Assembly: GCA_016801845.1 (NCBI GenBank)
Contig: CM028931.1
Location: 7,213,563 to 7,277,562 of the forward strand
Direction: 5' to 3'
Length of the DNA: 64,000 bases
From: Polydactylus sextarius
Taxonomy: Eukaryota > Chordata > Actinopteri > Polynemidae
Positions within the stretch are counted from its first letter, which is position 1. Every line of letters starts with the position of its first letter. The notes beneath the pieces are model-generated. The model saw nothing but the letters and a program-made list of their open reading frames with translations. It was not told where the DNA came from and searched no databases. Both the position numbers and the translations under genes were made by a program. This document shows, piece by piece, positions 33,950-47,430 of the stretch.

Positions 33950-36900
33950 ATGGAGTCACTTGAAACTACTGCAGGGGTGAAAAGCTCCACAGAGGGTCAG
34001 GACAGAAATGTTGCACAGAAAAAATGCACAACAGAGGCTGCACGGACTAGGAGGAGTCCATCGGTTGAACTGGAAGGCAAAGGGTGGCACCAACAACTGC
34101 AAGAAGGTCAGAGTAGAGACATGTGTGGTTTCAAAGAAATGTCTGACTCAGGGAAATCACTGCAATTAGAAGATCAGCACTCCCAAACCCAATCCGCAAG
34201 CCATGCAGACTACGATGTGTCTTCATATCCACTACAGTCCACAAAACAATTTCCCATTGGCAGACAGAAAGCCGTAGGTCATTTAGTTTCTGCACAGTCC
34301 CAAGGCTCTGCACCTCACAGGAAGTCCCCTAGTTCACCTGAAGTCCAACAACAGTGTTTAGGGATGGATCAGCTGTCAGAGACTGTGTGTAAGGTGGAAC
34401 AGAAACCACAAAAGCCTGGGAAGTATGTTTGTGATTACTGTGGAAGGGCATGTGCCAAACCCAGCGTGCTGAAGAAACATATTCGCTCACACACCGGGGA
34501 ACGGCCCTATCCATGCGTCCCCTGTGGATTCTCCTTCAAAACTAAGAGTAACTTATACAAACACAGAAAGTCTCACGCTCACTCGGTCAAAGCTGGAACA
34601 GTGCCACTCTCAGAACTTGGTTCTTACAATGCCAATACAGACCAGGGGTCTTTTGAAGGGGAAGGAGAGTTATTCTCTGATGCTGAGCAAAGCACGGACA
34701 CGGACGAGGACACTCTTAATGACCCGCTGCTGCTGCTGGACTCTCCAGTGGAGGGATCAGATAACACTGCTGTAAAGGTACTAAATCTCATTGCCCAGAA
34801 AAAGGGAGCCACGTCGATGTCAGCTCAGGATGGTTCATCCCAGCCCCAAGAAATCAATGCACCTCCTGCCACTGCCGAGGCTAGCCGTGCAATTCAATCT
34901 TGCACTATCAAACAGAGGCTTGCACTTCGCCTGTCTGAAAAAAGAAGCAGCGACTCTGACCACAATCTGTCCCTTCCGAGTCAGTCGAGCAAGGGCAGCA
35001 CGGATTCTGGCTACTTTTCTCGTTCCGAGAGCGCTGAGCACCAGACCGGTCCTCCAAACACCAACGCAAAGTCCTATCAAGAAATTATGTTTGGAAAGTG
35101 CTACAGGCCAAGCCCTAAACAGGCAACAGCTTTTGTAACGTGCAGCACAGATCCAACTGAATATACTGGGAAACGCTCAGAAAAAGGTGTTTCCCGTGTT
35201 TTCACCCAGGAAAAAGACATGGTCGAGTCAATCAAAATAAACACAAAGTCATTATCAAGGGAGGAGGTAAAGGAACCCCAATTAGACCCTGGCTCTGACG
35301 TGGGACCTCTGATCAGAAGCAACTCAATGCCAACATCTTCAGCAGTGTGTCTGACTATGCCTCAGGCCCTCAGGGGCAGCCACTCGTTTGATGAGAGAAC
35401 AAGCACTGGGGGCATGAGGAGACTCAGGCGGCAAGCTGCTTTCGAACTCTCTGCACATGATGGGCATGCGGATACTGACAGCCACGCAAAGATGAGCGAG
35501 TGTGGCATTTCACCCTCAGGATTGGAAATGGAAAATTACCCGTCTATGGCATCTCATGTGAGCCATCAGAGACATGCAATGGAACTGGCAACACGGAAGC
35601 GTCGGAAAGAGAAGAGGGAAGAGGAGGATTTGCCCGGTCAATATGGCCTTCATGAACAGTGTGAAGAAATGTTTGATGACTCAAAACAAGCAGCACTAGG
35701 CATTATGGCTTTAGGGAAAGGACATTCTTCAAGTACGTTAACACAGATGGACAGGTGTGACATGGATATATCAGTGAGTCCTGAAATTTCTGTCCGAAAA
35801 ACCTTAGGGAACGTAATTTCAGTTATTCAGCACACAAACTCAATAAACAGGCCTCATTCTGAACAGTCAGAATCCTACAAGTATCACGGACAGAGACAGG
35901 AAATCATCTCTTCATTTCAGGTTATGGAGGCAAGTGAATCATATGAAATGGAAAGGAGTGATAGCACACTAAGGCAATCATTTCAAATGGGCCCCAAACT
36001 TGTACGGCAGCCCAACATACAAGTCCCAGAGATCAGGGTCACAGTAGAACCTGACAGTCCAGAAAAAGCTCCAGAGGTGCAGGTGAAGGAGTCAGAGAAA
36101 CACGTGGAGGAGTTTCAGTGGCCTCAAAGGAGTGAAACTTTAGCACAATTCCCTCCGGAAAAGCTCCCCCCAAAGAAGAAACGGCTACGCTTAGCTGATA
36201 TTGAACACTCCTCTGGTGAATCTAGTTTTGAGTCAGCCTGCACCAGTCTCTCCCGCAGTCCGAGCCAAGACAGCAACTTATCTTATAGCTCCACCTTCTC
36301 CTTTGACAGGGAGGAGAGCCTGAAGTCAGTCTCTCCAGCCAGGCAAGATGAATTTGGCAAACCACTAGAGCTCTTAGCTGTGCCAGGGGGTGGGCACTCC
36401 CTCTCTGTGCTAAACCAGCGTCAACAACATGAAATGAGACGCTCCTCTTCGGAGCAGGCGCCGTGTAACTTGCGCAAGGAGTTCCCAGAGGTACGCAGCA
36501 TATCATTTGACTATGGCAGTCTTTCTCCAACATCCAAAGTTAGACACGTGGACATCGGCGCTGGCCACTCCGCTGTGAAGGAGAGAAGGAGGGGAAACTT
36601 GGTGCGACAGGAGTCATTGAATATGGACACTGAAGTAACACAAGTTCCATCACAAGTGTTTCCGCAGTACCTCAGCAGCACCTCCCCTCCATTCACAGCA
36701 CTTACTGTTCTGCCGCAGACGTTGCCAATATTTTCCACTGGGAATACATTTCCCCAGCTGTCACACCCAAGCCTGTTAGTTCCTGTAAGAATACAGACTC
36801 ATGTGCCATCTTATGGCAGTATCACATACACCTCAGTATCACAGATTTTTGACAATCAATATGACAGTGTTAGCTCCACTACAGTCACCTCTCAACAACA

Positions 36901-39900
36901 ACCTCTACGTTTCTCTGGAAATCTTGACGCTCACAGTGTCTTAACTCATACCAGGCCACCTTCGACACACACCCTTAATGTTGAAGCCCTTGATTTGTCA
37001 TCAGCAAAGCTAAAGACGGGCATCCCTCTCTCCCTGACTTCTAGAACCATCTCAACTACTAATGCCTCCAGTGGCGGCGCAAACAAACGGATGCTCTCCC
37101 CTGCCAGCAGCCTAGACCTCTTCATGGAGGTCAAGCAGCAAAAACGAGTGAAAGAGGAAAGAATGTTTGGGCAGATTGTAGAGGAGCTGAGCGCGGTGGA
37201 GTTGGGAAAATGTAATTTAAGTGAGGACAAGGGGCACAGGTCAGAGATGCAGGGCGCATCCACACCTGACTCACGTAGGAGTAAATTTATCACGCTTCAG
37301 CAAAAAGTGACAGAGGCCACTGACCATGCAGTTGAGTCAGCTATGGAAAGTAGCTCCCTGGAAACCGGCTCGCCTCCCTACTCCGTCATATCAGTCCGAG
37401 AAGTGAAAGAAGTTGGCACGGAGAAACGAGTGCAGATGGATATGGTGGCACAGCTGGTTACCAGTCAAGACATCCTGATCTCAGACGTCGAACATTCAAG
37501 ACTGTTATCTCAGTTTCCAAGTCTTCGCACGACGACAGGTGTGAGCTGGTGTTACCTCAACTACACTAAGCCGAGCTGCTCTCACAGCAGCTCCCCTTTA
37601 TCCTCCGTGTACACCACCTGGTGTGTGAGTTCCCACAACCCGAACCCTCTTGAACTGAGCACCAGTACTGCTCTGGCTCTGCTGCGGTCCAAACAGAGGG
37701 GAGACAAGGTTATATACACTGTGGCGGCCATGTGTCAGCCTGGCACGGGGAAACTGGTTTCATCCCTCATCCTGTGGAGGCAGACCATGGAGCAGGTGAG
37801 GAAAATTATTCAACCTCTGCATTGTTTCTAAAGCACATTACCGCTGTATTATTTTATCAGTCTTGGTAATGTCACCATTGCCTGTAAAGTCTATTTATAA
37901 AGCAAATACTTACAATCACGCTGCACTCGGCGCCTTTCCATCTTGGCACAAAGATGCCCAGTGCAGTGACAGTTGGTACATGTCAGTAAGTGATAACTGT
38001 TGGAAATGGAGAAAGTTTGAAGGACCTCATTACCCAGAATCTGGCAAACTGCACATATCAAATCTTTTGGCAGGAGGTTCAGTCACCATTGGCAAGTGTC
38101 CGGAAAACACATTTGCCCACTGCTGGTAATGACGTTAGAGCTTTGATTCATAGCTTGCTCTGCATTTACTGTTTTCAAAAAAAAAAAAAAAAAGGATGCG
38201 CTAGCAGGTATTACAAGACATAACCAAGACTTTATTCAGGTAAACATCAACTACAAAGACACATACACATTAGTATAATGCATGTTTGCAAAACATGCTG
38301 TGTAACACCACGTGTGACATACTTTATTGGAAGCATCATGTTACATTGTCAATATAGTGTCGACTTAAACTGGATGTTAACAAAATGTTTGTTCATCTGA
38401 TTCAGCTGCAGAGGAAACCGGAGCCCAAAGAGGTGGACGTCACCTACGGGAAGAAGGTGAAAGACATTGGCTGCAGAGTAAAAACTGCAAAGGAGGAGTG
38501 GAAAGAGAGGGAAGCTTCCACAACCCAAACAGTGCCAACACGCATTAAGATCTTCGAGGGAGGGTCAGTCAAGATATTAGTTGGCCTGTCATAACACTTG
38601 TCATGTCTGCTGACAGCAAATACAGCAGCTAAATTAGGGTGTTGGGGCATGGGCTAAACTTTTTAAAAGGGCTTTGCTGCTTTTACCTTTTCAAGCCTGT
38701 TTTAGATTTCTTTTTAGTAAAACGATTTTATTAAAATTTGGACTGTATCTACATATCAGGTACAAGTCCAATGAAGACTACGTGTACGTCAGAGGTCGAG
38801 GACGGGGAAAATACATTTGTGAGGAGTGTGGTATTCGTTGTAAGAAGCCGAGCATGCTGAAGAAACACATCCGCACCCATACGGACGTGCGACCGTACAT
38901 CTGCAGGGTCTGCAACTTTGCTTTCAAAACTAAAGGTGGGTATGACTACAGAAGGTTCAAGTTTCAAGATTTATTACATTTGTTCAATTCTTGTGCAAAA
39001 ATGAAATCACAGATTGCAAATTGCACCACCCAGGCCAAAAAAAACCAAAAGGAAAAACTTGGAATTATAGCACAGTGTATGTATGTATAAATGCATGGAT
39101 AAGGAATATGGACAGCGGTGGAGAGGATCACTGATTATTGGTTAATGATTAAAGACAGATTAATTATACTCACTGTAGGCATGGTCAAAAATACTATTCT
39201 TCTTTATAAAGGAAGTCAGAGGTTGAGTAAGACGCTGATCTTCTAAAACAAATTGATTTAGATATACTTATCTGCAGCAGCAGCATCTGTTTTTTGTGAA
39301 AATGTCCAGTGTCCCTCTTATTGTAAGAAAAACAACTTCGAAATTAGAGGGAACATGAAAATCTGTCTACCTCACCTATTATCTAATTTATCCTTGTAAC
39401 AGGAAACCTAACTAAACACATGAAGTCGAAGGCGCACATGAAGAAATGTCTGGAGCTGGGTGTGTCCGTGACAATGGATGAGACGGAGATACAAGAACAT
39501 GGTAAGATGTTGATGTAAATAGTATTTCTGCATGTGCATGAATTACATCAAAAATAAATTTAACTAAACTGATGCTTTTGTCTCTTCAAGTTGATGACAT
39601 CCAACAAGAGTCTAAGACAGAGGTGACGATCACAACCAAACATCAGTTCTCGGATGCGGAGGAGTCTGACGGCATGGACGAAGAAGCTGATGAAATCGAC
39701 GAGGACGACGAAGAAGACGATGAATACGAAGGCGACTCCACTCCAAAACTGCGTTCAAGAAGCACGAGTCCTCAGGCATGTGGAGTCACTTCTCTGTCAG
39801 TTACAGCTTCCGCTGCCATCCACGGTTGCTCCCTAACCTCTCTGCCCGGCACTGACGTTCGCCAACAGCCATCTGGCAGGCGACCTGTCCTCACCAACGA

Positions 39901-42428
39901 TCAGAGGGAGAAGTCGGTGGATGAAGACTCGTTGACCGTGCTGTCTCCAGACCAGGCCAGCCTGCTATTTGACCCTTACTCCTCTTGTCTGCTCTCTCCT
40001 GGTTGGGAGTCTCCCATCAGGGAGCCCTCGCCCTCACGTCTGCGTTACCCATCCCCAAGACGAGAGCTTTCCCCACGGGGTCGCTCCTCTCCAAGGTGGG
40101 ACACCTCCCCGCTGAGGCCCGGCTCTCCCAGCTTCTCACCCATTCAGCACCTTTCCCCAGTCTCGCTTGAGCGACCCATGTCTCCTGGCTCAGAGCTGAC
40201 CGGAAAGAGAGAATCGTCCGTCCGGGGCCGACAGAGGGTTGTGCTGAGAGCAGTTTCACCACGTAGAGGTTCACACCAACACAAGGGCAGTGGCGACAAA
40301 GCCAGGCACCAGGCAAAGATGGAGATGGCTCAACAAACAGGAGCCTTTGAAATGGAAATGGTATGTGGCCAAGGACGGCCTTTGTCCTGTATGTTTTATC
40401 AGTTGGCAAGGTATGAAGTTATGTCATGGACAAAAAGAACAAGTTTGATTTAGAAATACTTTTAATTGATTTCTTAAAAACCAGATGAGACTTTTTAAAA
40501 TGTTGTTTTTTTAATATTTATTATAATTTAGTGCCTAAATTAAACAAGACTGAGAGTCTACAGCCATAATTTGTGAAGATGAAGCTACACTTAGGCCCAG
40601 CAGAGCTTTGGGCTAAACGCCAGCATAGGTATAACATTTGTGGTGCCCAGTATTTTAGCTTAGCGTGTTAGCTTGATCATAAATTTAAGCGCTAGTGTAC
40701 AGTAACGTGATGATGGTGCTAGATGAAAACTTACATGACCACAAATAAGTCATCCTGTGGGGGGAAAAGTGTCAGTGTCACGGTGGCGGTAAGCCTGACT
40801 TGCACCACAAGATGTTAGCGTTTTTTAGGCGTTTTCATTTTGAGTGCATGGTAACAGATTACAGCATGCACACTGGCAGCATAACACACACGTTTTAAAC
40901 TGCGCTAAGGCAACTAGAAAATAGAAATGAAGTCTATTTTAGTGTTGGAGGCAAGTGACTTGAGAGTGGTTTTCAAAATTCTATTATAAGCTATAAATAC
41001 TGTATATTATATATCTATAATATAGCTAGCAATATTATGTATTGACAGGACTGCCATTAACACACAGGCTGTGCTTAAAATATGACATTTCTTCCCCAGA
41101 ATTAACAACAAAAGCTGGATTATCACAATACTGAATGTGTAATGTAAATTCACACCAGGAAGCTGATGTTTCCTGGCTGTGTGGCATGCGTTTAAAGACA
41201 GGGCTGGTGGCAGAAGCACCGCGCTGGAGACGCGCCCTGCGTGACAATACAAATACGCCACGATCGCGGCATGAACGCGCCGCTCCGGCCGCGCGCCGTT
41301 TACGCACCTCTTGCGGTGCGAATCGGGCCTTAAGGGCCGTCCACAGCGGGAATGATAATGATAACTCTATAGTTTTAAAAATAGTTCTGTGGATGGCAGA
41401 GTCCATACCACAGCTACAACAATAACAACAGTGACAAACGTTATCGCTGGGATCAAACCATCAAACTGATTTAGATTCATATAAAAGCATGAAAAAATAT
41501 GTCTCTCAGTAGCAAGCTATTAATCAAATCGCTACAGCGTGCTGCATAATTATAATTAAATATTATTATTATTATAATTCCTTAAATTTTTGGAAAATTT
41601 CATGGATCCATACCCTTCTGGTTTTCTTTTTTATCTCTCTCTAACATACAGCAGCAACAGGTAATCGATATCCATTTTATCGATCAATATTTATCAATTT
41701 CCGTTTCGGTGCCGACACAGCTGAAGTGCCCAGTGTGCCCTGGAATGTCTAAGTCATGAATGTAATGATGGTCCTTGTGATACTTGCTGGGATATTTCAG
41801 AGTGGACACACAATTTTCTTTGACCGAAAGGACAAATTTAGGGGATTTACTCGGTTACGGACAAAAGCATACACATTTTCTTACTTAATCATGCTGTATT
41901 TCTCACATTTCTCAACTTGTTCCAACTGTAATATATTTTCACATGAGAAATTATCTTGGCACTGCTGAAGCCGCTTCTAACGCTGCCAATATCTCATTTC
42001 AGGATCAAAGGGGCAGCTTGGCTTCCATACTGCCTGGTGCTGCCAGTTCTCATCACCAGAACATCCTCAGCCACCTCCCTCTTCACTCTCAGCAGCAGGC
42101 CCATAGTTTGCTCCCCGTTGTTCCTGTCGGAGGGCTCCAGATGTTACACTCCCCGCCTTCCTCCAACACTGATGTCACCACCACCTCCTCCTCGTCGGTG
42201 CCGAGCCCCCAGAGCAGCGAGGGTCGTTGCAGCAGCAGAGAGGGATCGGTTCATGGGGCCGAGATGGTGGGAGAGGACATCAGAGGCCAGAGCCAGCTGT
42301 CAACCAACCAGGTCGCTCAGGAGAAAAGCCTCAACGGCGGCGTCATGGACAGCAGGCAGGAGGAGAACGTGCAAACCTGCTTGAAAGCCATCGCCTCGCT
42401 GAAGATTACCACAGAAGACCCTCATTAA
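33950..42428 (+). CDS. hivep2: HIVEP2 (Schnurri-2), large ZAS zinc-finger transcription factor
   Basis: Nuclear factor that binds NF-kB-like enhancer sites and acts in BMP/TGF-beta and immune gene control. Exons: 33950-37795, 38406-38563, 38760-38935, 39403-39501, 39591-40360, 42003-42428 (TAA), phases consistent, 1824 residues (human 2446). ZAS1 is a C2H2 pair at residues 159-209 (YVCDYCGRACAKPSVLKKHI, YPCVPCGFSFKTKSNLYKH). ZAS2 is the second pair at 1353-1405 (YICEECGIRCKKPSMLKKHI...NLTKHMKSKAH), split between two exons. Others: basic PPKKKRLRLADIEHSSGESS, conserved VSWCYLNYTKP, an acidic run (DEIDEDDEEDDE) after ZAS2, Ser-Pro-Arg repeats (YPSPRRELSPRG) and a tail with SHLPLHSQQQ and TCLKAIASLK. 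VPVRIQTHVPSYGS and EFQWPQRSETL point to HIVEP2 over HIVEP1/3. The ATG is the first in the frame after the acceptor. Confidence 0.95.
40560..41460. repeat. Repeat-derived segment in the last hivep2 intron
   Basis: About 41335-41460 (gggccgtccacagcgggaatgataatgataact ... cgttatcgctgggatc) matches a common fish MITE type with aacgataacgataact motifs and near-inverted ends. The preceding 41190-41330 is strongly CpG-rich (cgcgccgctccggccgcgcgccg). The 40560-40700 part has the common "gctaaacgccagcat...ttagcttagcgtgttagc" fish repeat wording. No coding exon seen. Confidence 0.5.
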
Positions 42429-43279
42429 GCCTCTCTCTCTTTTCTGTTTCCAAGATTTGATCCAGGAACAGACAGCCCCCTGCTACACCTGCAATCCTGT
42501 CATCCTCAGCCCTTTAGGCACATAACCTGATCTTTATCCCATTAGAGGCAATATAATAACACTTCCTCTGGTCTTGCACATACCCCAGACAGCTCCTTTT
42601 AAATCTGAGTGGAGATCAAACCTTCACAGTGAAGAAGAAACCTGTGCTGTCTGATGTGCTCTTCTCCTCAGAGACTTTTCGAAACGACTGGATGGGCAGC
42701 AGGTGGAGAATCTTTATTGGGTGCAGGTGCAATATGGAAAGATATAATGCTAATATGCCTTTGTTTGACATTGTAGTTTGCGTACAATTGCACATAAATT
42801 ATATTTATGGATTCTGTACAAATGTCCTTATCATATACTCCTTCTTAGATGCATACAAACAGTGTATTTTACTGTATGTGTACTTTGAAAATAGACTGTT
42901 GTTTAATGTAATCATATCAAGGTGTGATGCAGTAGTGCAGTAAGTAAAGACTATTTATAAGGGGAAAAGTATGTGTATTATGAAACAGTCTGACCAAATT
43001 TTAAGTAGACGCTTCTTGTGCAGTTTGGTGCTTCTAATCAAGCGGCAAGGGTCTGTGCCTTTTGTTTTTATTTATTTTTTTTGCTTTTCGTAATTTCTTT
43101 ATCGGAAGGTCGTTGAATGAGGGGAAAAAAAAAAAAAAAAAAAAACACGGAACGTCGAGGTACTCTTTATTAAGTCGGCGCTGTCGGTAGAGAGGAAAGC
43201 TTTTTTTTTTTCCTTTCTTTTTTTTGGTTCTGCCGGTGCTGCCGACAGACAGACAAAAGCTTGATTTATGTGAAACAAT

Positions 43280-43282
<3 letters not shown>

Positions 43283-43320
<38 letters not shown>
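43283..43320. repeat. (TA)n microsatellite
   Basis: Uninterrupted TA run of about 38 bases within the probable hivep2 3' UTR. Confidence 0.95.
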
Positions 43321-43323
<3 letters not shown>

Positions 43324-44335
43324 TTCTTATGTTGCATTTTTCTTAATGTGGTGATTTATATCTTGGTAAAAAAAATGCATGGGATTTGCTATTGCACAAA
43401 ACTAGAGGAAGTTAAAATGTAATTATGAATACTGTAAGATGTATTTATATATTAGAACGTAAGCACTTATTGATACTGGTAAATATTTGACTACTATTTA
43501 TATGGTATATCTGTACTTATGCAGCAGTGATGCAGTTATGCAGTGAGCCACGTCGGCATTGCTTTTGATCTCATGTCTTTGCTTTGATTAAACAGACAGC
43601 TTTTTCTCTCTTATACAGATGACCATAAGCGTTTTATGAGTTTTGACGATGCACTTTCATCCTTTCATCTTCGATGTGCAACTGACTCAGTCAGCGGATG
43701 CGGGGTGGCGGTGATGGTAGGGGAGGGGGGGTTAAAACATTTTTATGTTACGTTTCTCTCGTGGTTTTTGAAACATTCCAGTTGTTTTTCACGTTTCTCA
43801 TTGTGTGAAACACGTTGCACACAAAAATCAAGGGGCTACGATGATCAGTCGATAGTATGTTTTCTTGCTTTTTCAAAGTGTAACTGGATAAAAATTGATA
43901 TCACTTACTGTAAGTTATACTAAAGTAATGATGTTAACAGCGTGAGTTGGTTGGTTGGTACTATTACTGTGCTTCAGCTCAAAAATGTAAGTAATCATTC
44001 ACCAAATGCATTACTTTCTTCTCTGTATATAAACATGTATTTTTATGATTTAAACTATTTTTGCAGTGTTGAATTCTGAAAACTTTTTATGTGGATTGTT
44101 TATATCTCTCCAAGAGGTAAAATGTCTGCAGTTGACATATATCAGAAGTTTAATGAGGGCGAAAATAGCACAGTGGTGATGGCTAACACCGTGTGTGTCA
44201 TGTTAAAAAACAAACAAACGAAAAAAAAAAACGAACAAAAAAACAAAAGTGTATTCCACGTCTTCTAAGTGGTTATGTTACCAGTTTGAGAATGGAGTTC
44301 AAAAATCAGAAAACACTTTGTTCACTTCATGTTTA

Positions 44336-44336
<1 letters not shown>

Positions 44337-44372
<36 letters not shown>
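44337..44372. repeat. Poly(A) run
   Basis: About 36 consecutive A residues followed by tttaaagg. No adjacent retroelement body was recognised, so it is listed as low-complexity sequence. Confidence 0.9.
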
Positions 44373-44375
<3 letters not shown>

Positions 44376-45449
44376 AAAGGTGCACTGCTTTAATTTTCGT
44401 GTTTCCGTTTCTGAATATGTACGTAGCTTTGATTTTCATGTTCATGTAAATTTTGATTTCTTGTCGTGGATGACGGTGCAGAACGCTCATAAAATGTGAA
44501 GGGAAAGTGAAAGCCTTTTTATTTGCTTTCGCACACCTGTGTATTCGGATTCAGTGTTTTTGTGTTCCGTTTTTATCGTGTATTCATATTTACTGAACTG
44601 CATTGTGCCTCTCATGTCTATGAAATTCCCTGTAAAACACACAGAGGACGAATCATTTTACCTCTCAGCTAAGATTTTTTGAGGGAAAAAAGAGACAATA
44701 TATATATATATATATCCTATATCCTATATATATATATATATATCCTCCGTAGCCAATCCGTTGTTTAACTATTTGCATCAAAACTGGTTAGTCAGGACGG
44801 AGTGCCTCTTTTATGCTATGGGGAATTTATTGTTTGGTGCTCTACTTTTTCAGATTAAATTCAAAAATTGTTTTAAAAGAATATACTTCTAACCCAAGGA
44901 TGTGTGTTGCGGCTTATTTCACTTTTTTCTTTTTTTTTTTTTTTTCCCTCCCGCACAACGGTTCGATTAAGAGCGCGCAGGAAGAGGTGCTTTTTCGGGT
45001 GAAATCATTCACATTTTATCTCAAAGGGGAGGAGGGGAGATGGGGAGAAAAAAAAAAAAAAAAAAAAAAAAATTTGGACTCCGACCAGTGACATCCTCTG
45101 GTGAAAAATTATTACTGCAGTTGTAACGTGGAACGAGGAGAAGAAAATAAATAAATAAACAAATAAATAAATAAGTGAATAAATGAATACTTCCAAAAAT
45201 AGTTCTCACCTTGTGGGTAATATTCAACCCCCCACCCCCTCCCCTGGTTTCTGTTTTGGTGCATTAAATTTGAGCAAATGTGCATCGTCACTACTACACA
45301 CACTGTACTGTAGTACAAGTAAACAACTGCATGTGCAAGTATATATATGAAGTGAGGGGATGACGGTAATGTTGGAGCGTATTGGTGGTGCAGGTGGAGG
45401 TGGAGGTGGGGGTCTGTTCTAATTCTGGCCAATCAGAGAGATGGCTCTT

Positions 45450-46700
45450 TTTTTTTTTTTTTTTTTAAATCTTTCTCTCTGCTGCTCAGCGACCAGGCCT
45501 GTCAGGCCCATTTGTTAGAATAATTATATGGCTTTTAACAGCATCCCAGCTTAAAATAAAATTAGTAATGCATCGGTTTAAAGCAGCAAAGGCGACGTAT
45601 AAAACGGCTGATTAACGCCGGCGCGGAAAAACCTTTAAGTGATGAAGCATTTCGACTGAATTTGTATACTTTTAGCGTCCGAACAGTTCTCTGGGGGTAA
45701 ATTCCTGCTAAGATAACAACCAGATGAGGTCTATAGAGACTATGAGTGTTTTTTTTTTTTTTTTCTCCCTCTAAGCGTGGAGTCCAGGACAAGAGACCAA
45801 AACACTGTATGTCTCTGTCCTCCCTCTCTCTGCTCAGGGCGAGCTGTGAGCTCCTCTGATTTATTTTGAGGTGGTCGTATCACAGCTGTCGTATCTGTGG
45901 TGGCAGCCTGGCCGAGCCCCTCGACACTCTTTTCCTTTTCCCCCCACTGGCCCTTGGTCCCGGTAAGAACACTGTTTGCTCGTTACCCTGCTTCTTCAAG
46001 GACATTTACACTTTAGCGAAAAAAAAAAAAAAATCAAAAATAACTCTACATCCTGTGCTTCAAATTGGATCTTATTCTTACTCTGTTTGCTCGAATTTTG
46101 AACCGTTTTCCGAAGCTCTACGTGTTTGTTGAAGATGAGAATGTGTGGATTTTTTTTTTTTTTTTTTTCTGTGCAAAGGAAACTTCTAGGATTCATTTTA
46201 AATCTGTTTAACTTCCGCAACCGTTTGTGTTTCCTTGGATGGCGAAGAAATCAATACTGCCTTTTCGTACGGTCGTTTATTTTTAGTTGAATTTCTGAAT
46301 TTGGATATCTGCCTCCGTTTAAAACATTGAAAACATTTGACTATAGACGCCGTCGCTTATGCCTTTCGTCATTGTTGAACAATGCAGCTTTTGTACACAC
46401 AGCTACTGACATTGACATCAATAAGAGTGGATTAGAAATAAATAAATAACTTGCCCATATTAAGAAGTTCTTAAAATAGCCTGCGGGGCCTGGAACAGGT
46501 GCCATGTGCTCTGCTTGTGAAAGCGCAGGCAGTGTGAAGGCTGCACTAATTTTATTCACGTAAACAGGCTCTGGCTGTGAGCCTTTACAACGCAAGGCAG
46601 ACACAAACCAAGGCGCCATACGACTTGATTTCAATCACTGTGGTGTGCTAATGAGGTTGGTTATCCTTTTAATTGAACGGTTAATTTGCTTTTTTCAGGA
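45450..46700. promoter_or_regulatory. Candidate conserved non-coding elements between hivep2 and txlnb
   Basis: Non-coding, non-repetitive sequence of balanced composition, notably 45480-45640 (ttagaataattatatggctttt) and 46430-46690 (ttaagaagttcttaaaatag, gtgctaatgaggttggttat, cttttaattgaacggttaat). TAAT-type homeodomain-like cores are frequent. No ORF with family similarity. The conservation claim is untested. Confidence 0.3.
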
Positions 46701-47430
46701 AAACAGGTGACATTTTCTAAATTTCTCTGTGCTTTTGGTGAAGCATAACGTGCTGTCAACACTGAGTATATACTGCAGACTGCACAGTTTTTTTTAAATA
46801 CCTCAGTAAAAGCAATCAATCTCGATACTGTCTAAGCGATGTTTAGTTTTGAGCAAACTTGGGGTTTAAAACTGGTAAGTAAACTGGAAGTAAACCCTGA
46901 GAAAATATTCATTGTAAATTTTTTGTAAAGTGCAAAATGTATAAAATTCCCCAAAATCAAGATATTCATGTTAACTACCAAATACAGCAAGACTGAAAAA
47001 GGCTGAAATTAGCAAATGTTTTTACATTTTTGAATGAATCATTATCAGTGTTTTCACTCAATCGGTCTAAATATAAGTCAAAAATCCAGATATCCAACCA
47101 GTCTTTAGGAAGCAAAAGTGAAACAATCTAGACACGTCAGAAATAACTTGATAAATTTGATACAGGCACAAGCTGCTCGGACTCAGGCGAGATTCAAATT
47201 CGTACTGAAGGTCAGTCCAGGTGATTCACAGTGAATACAAGCGTTTGGAAAAGTTACAGTCTTTCCCGTTCTAAAAATCTGACTGTAATCACAAAACTCA
47301 AGAGGTCAGAGTTTTATTACGACAGGCCAATCCTTCAGAGAACAATGTCATGAGGAAATGAAGCATCACTTTTATTCCTCAGGTTCTTGACGCAAACCAA
47401 CTGTTTCCTTCTCAGTAGCAGCTGAGAACA

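Larger units (their letters stand above)
42429..45430 (+). other. Probable long 3' UTR of hivep2 and downstream AT-rich sequence
   Basis: AT-rich sequence with many TGTAAATA/ATTTA-like motifs directly after the stop, as in long vertebrate transcription-factor 3' UTRs. It contains pure (TA)n at about 43283-43320, A-runs at 43121-43145 and 44337-44372, and TA clusters at 44699-44742. The poly(A) site is not clear. Confidence 0.45.

Noticed and set aside
34131..37293. Several open frames on the opposite strand and other phases of the large hivep2 exon
   Set aside because: They are shadows of a 3.8-kb conserved coding exon, with no family match and no splice context.
33908..37831. A single-exon 1307-codon protein as the full hivep2 product
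   Set aside because: The frame begins at a non-ATG codon after an acceptor, the first ATG is at 33950, and the exon ends at a clear donor (37795/37796) that continues in phase to the ZAS2 exons.
45005..45432. Phe- and Leu-rich minus-strand frames
   Set aside because: Generated by poly(A)/poly(T) and TAAA runs; low-complexity translation only.
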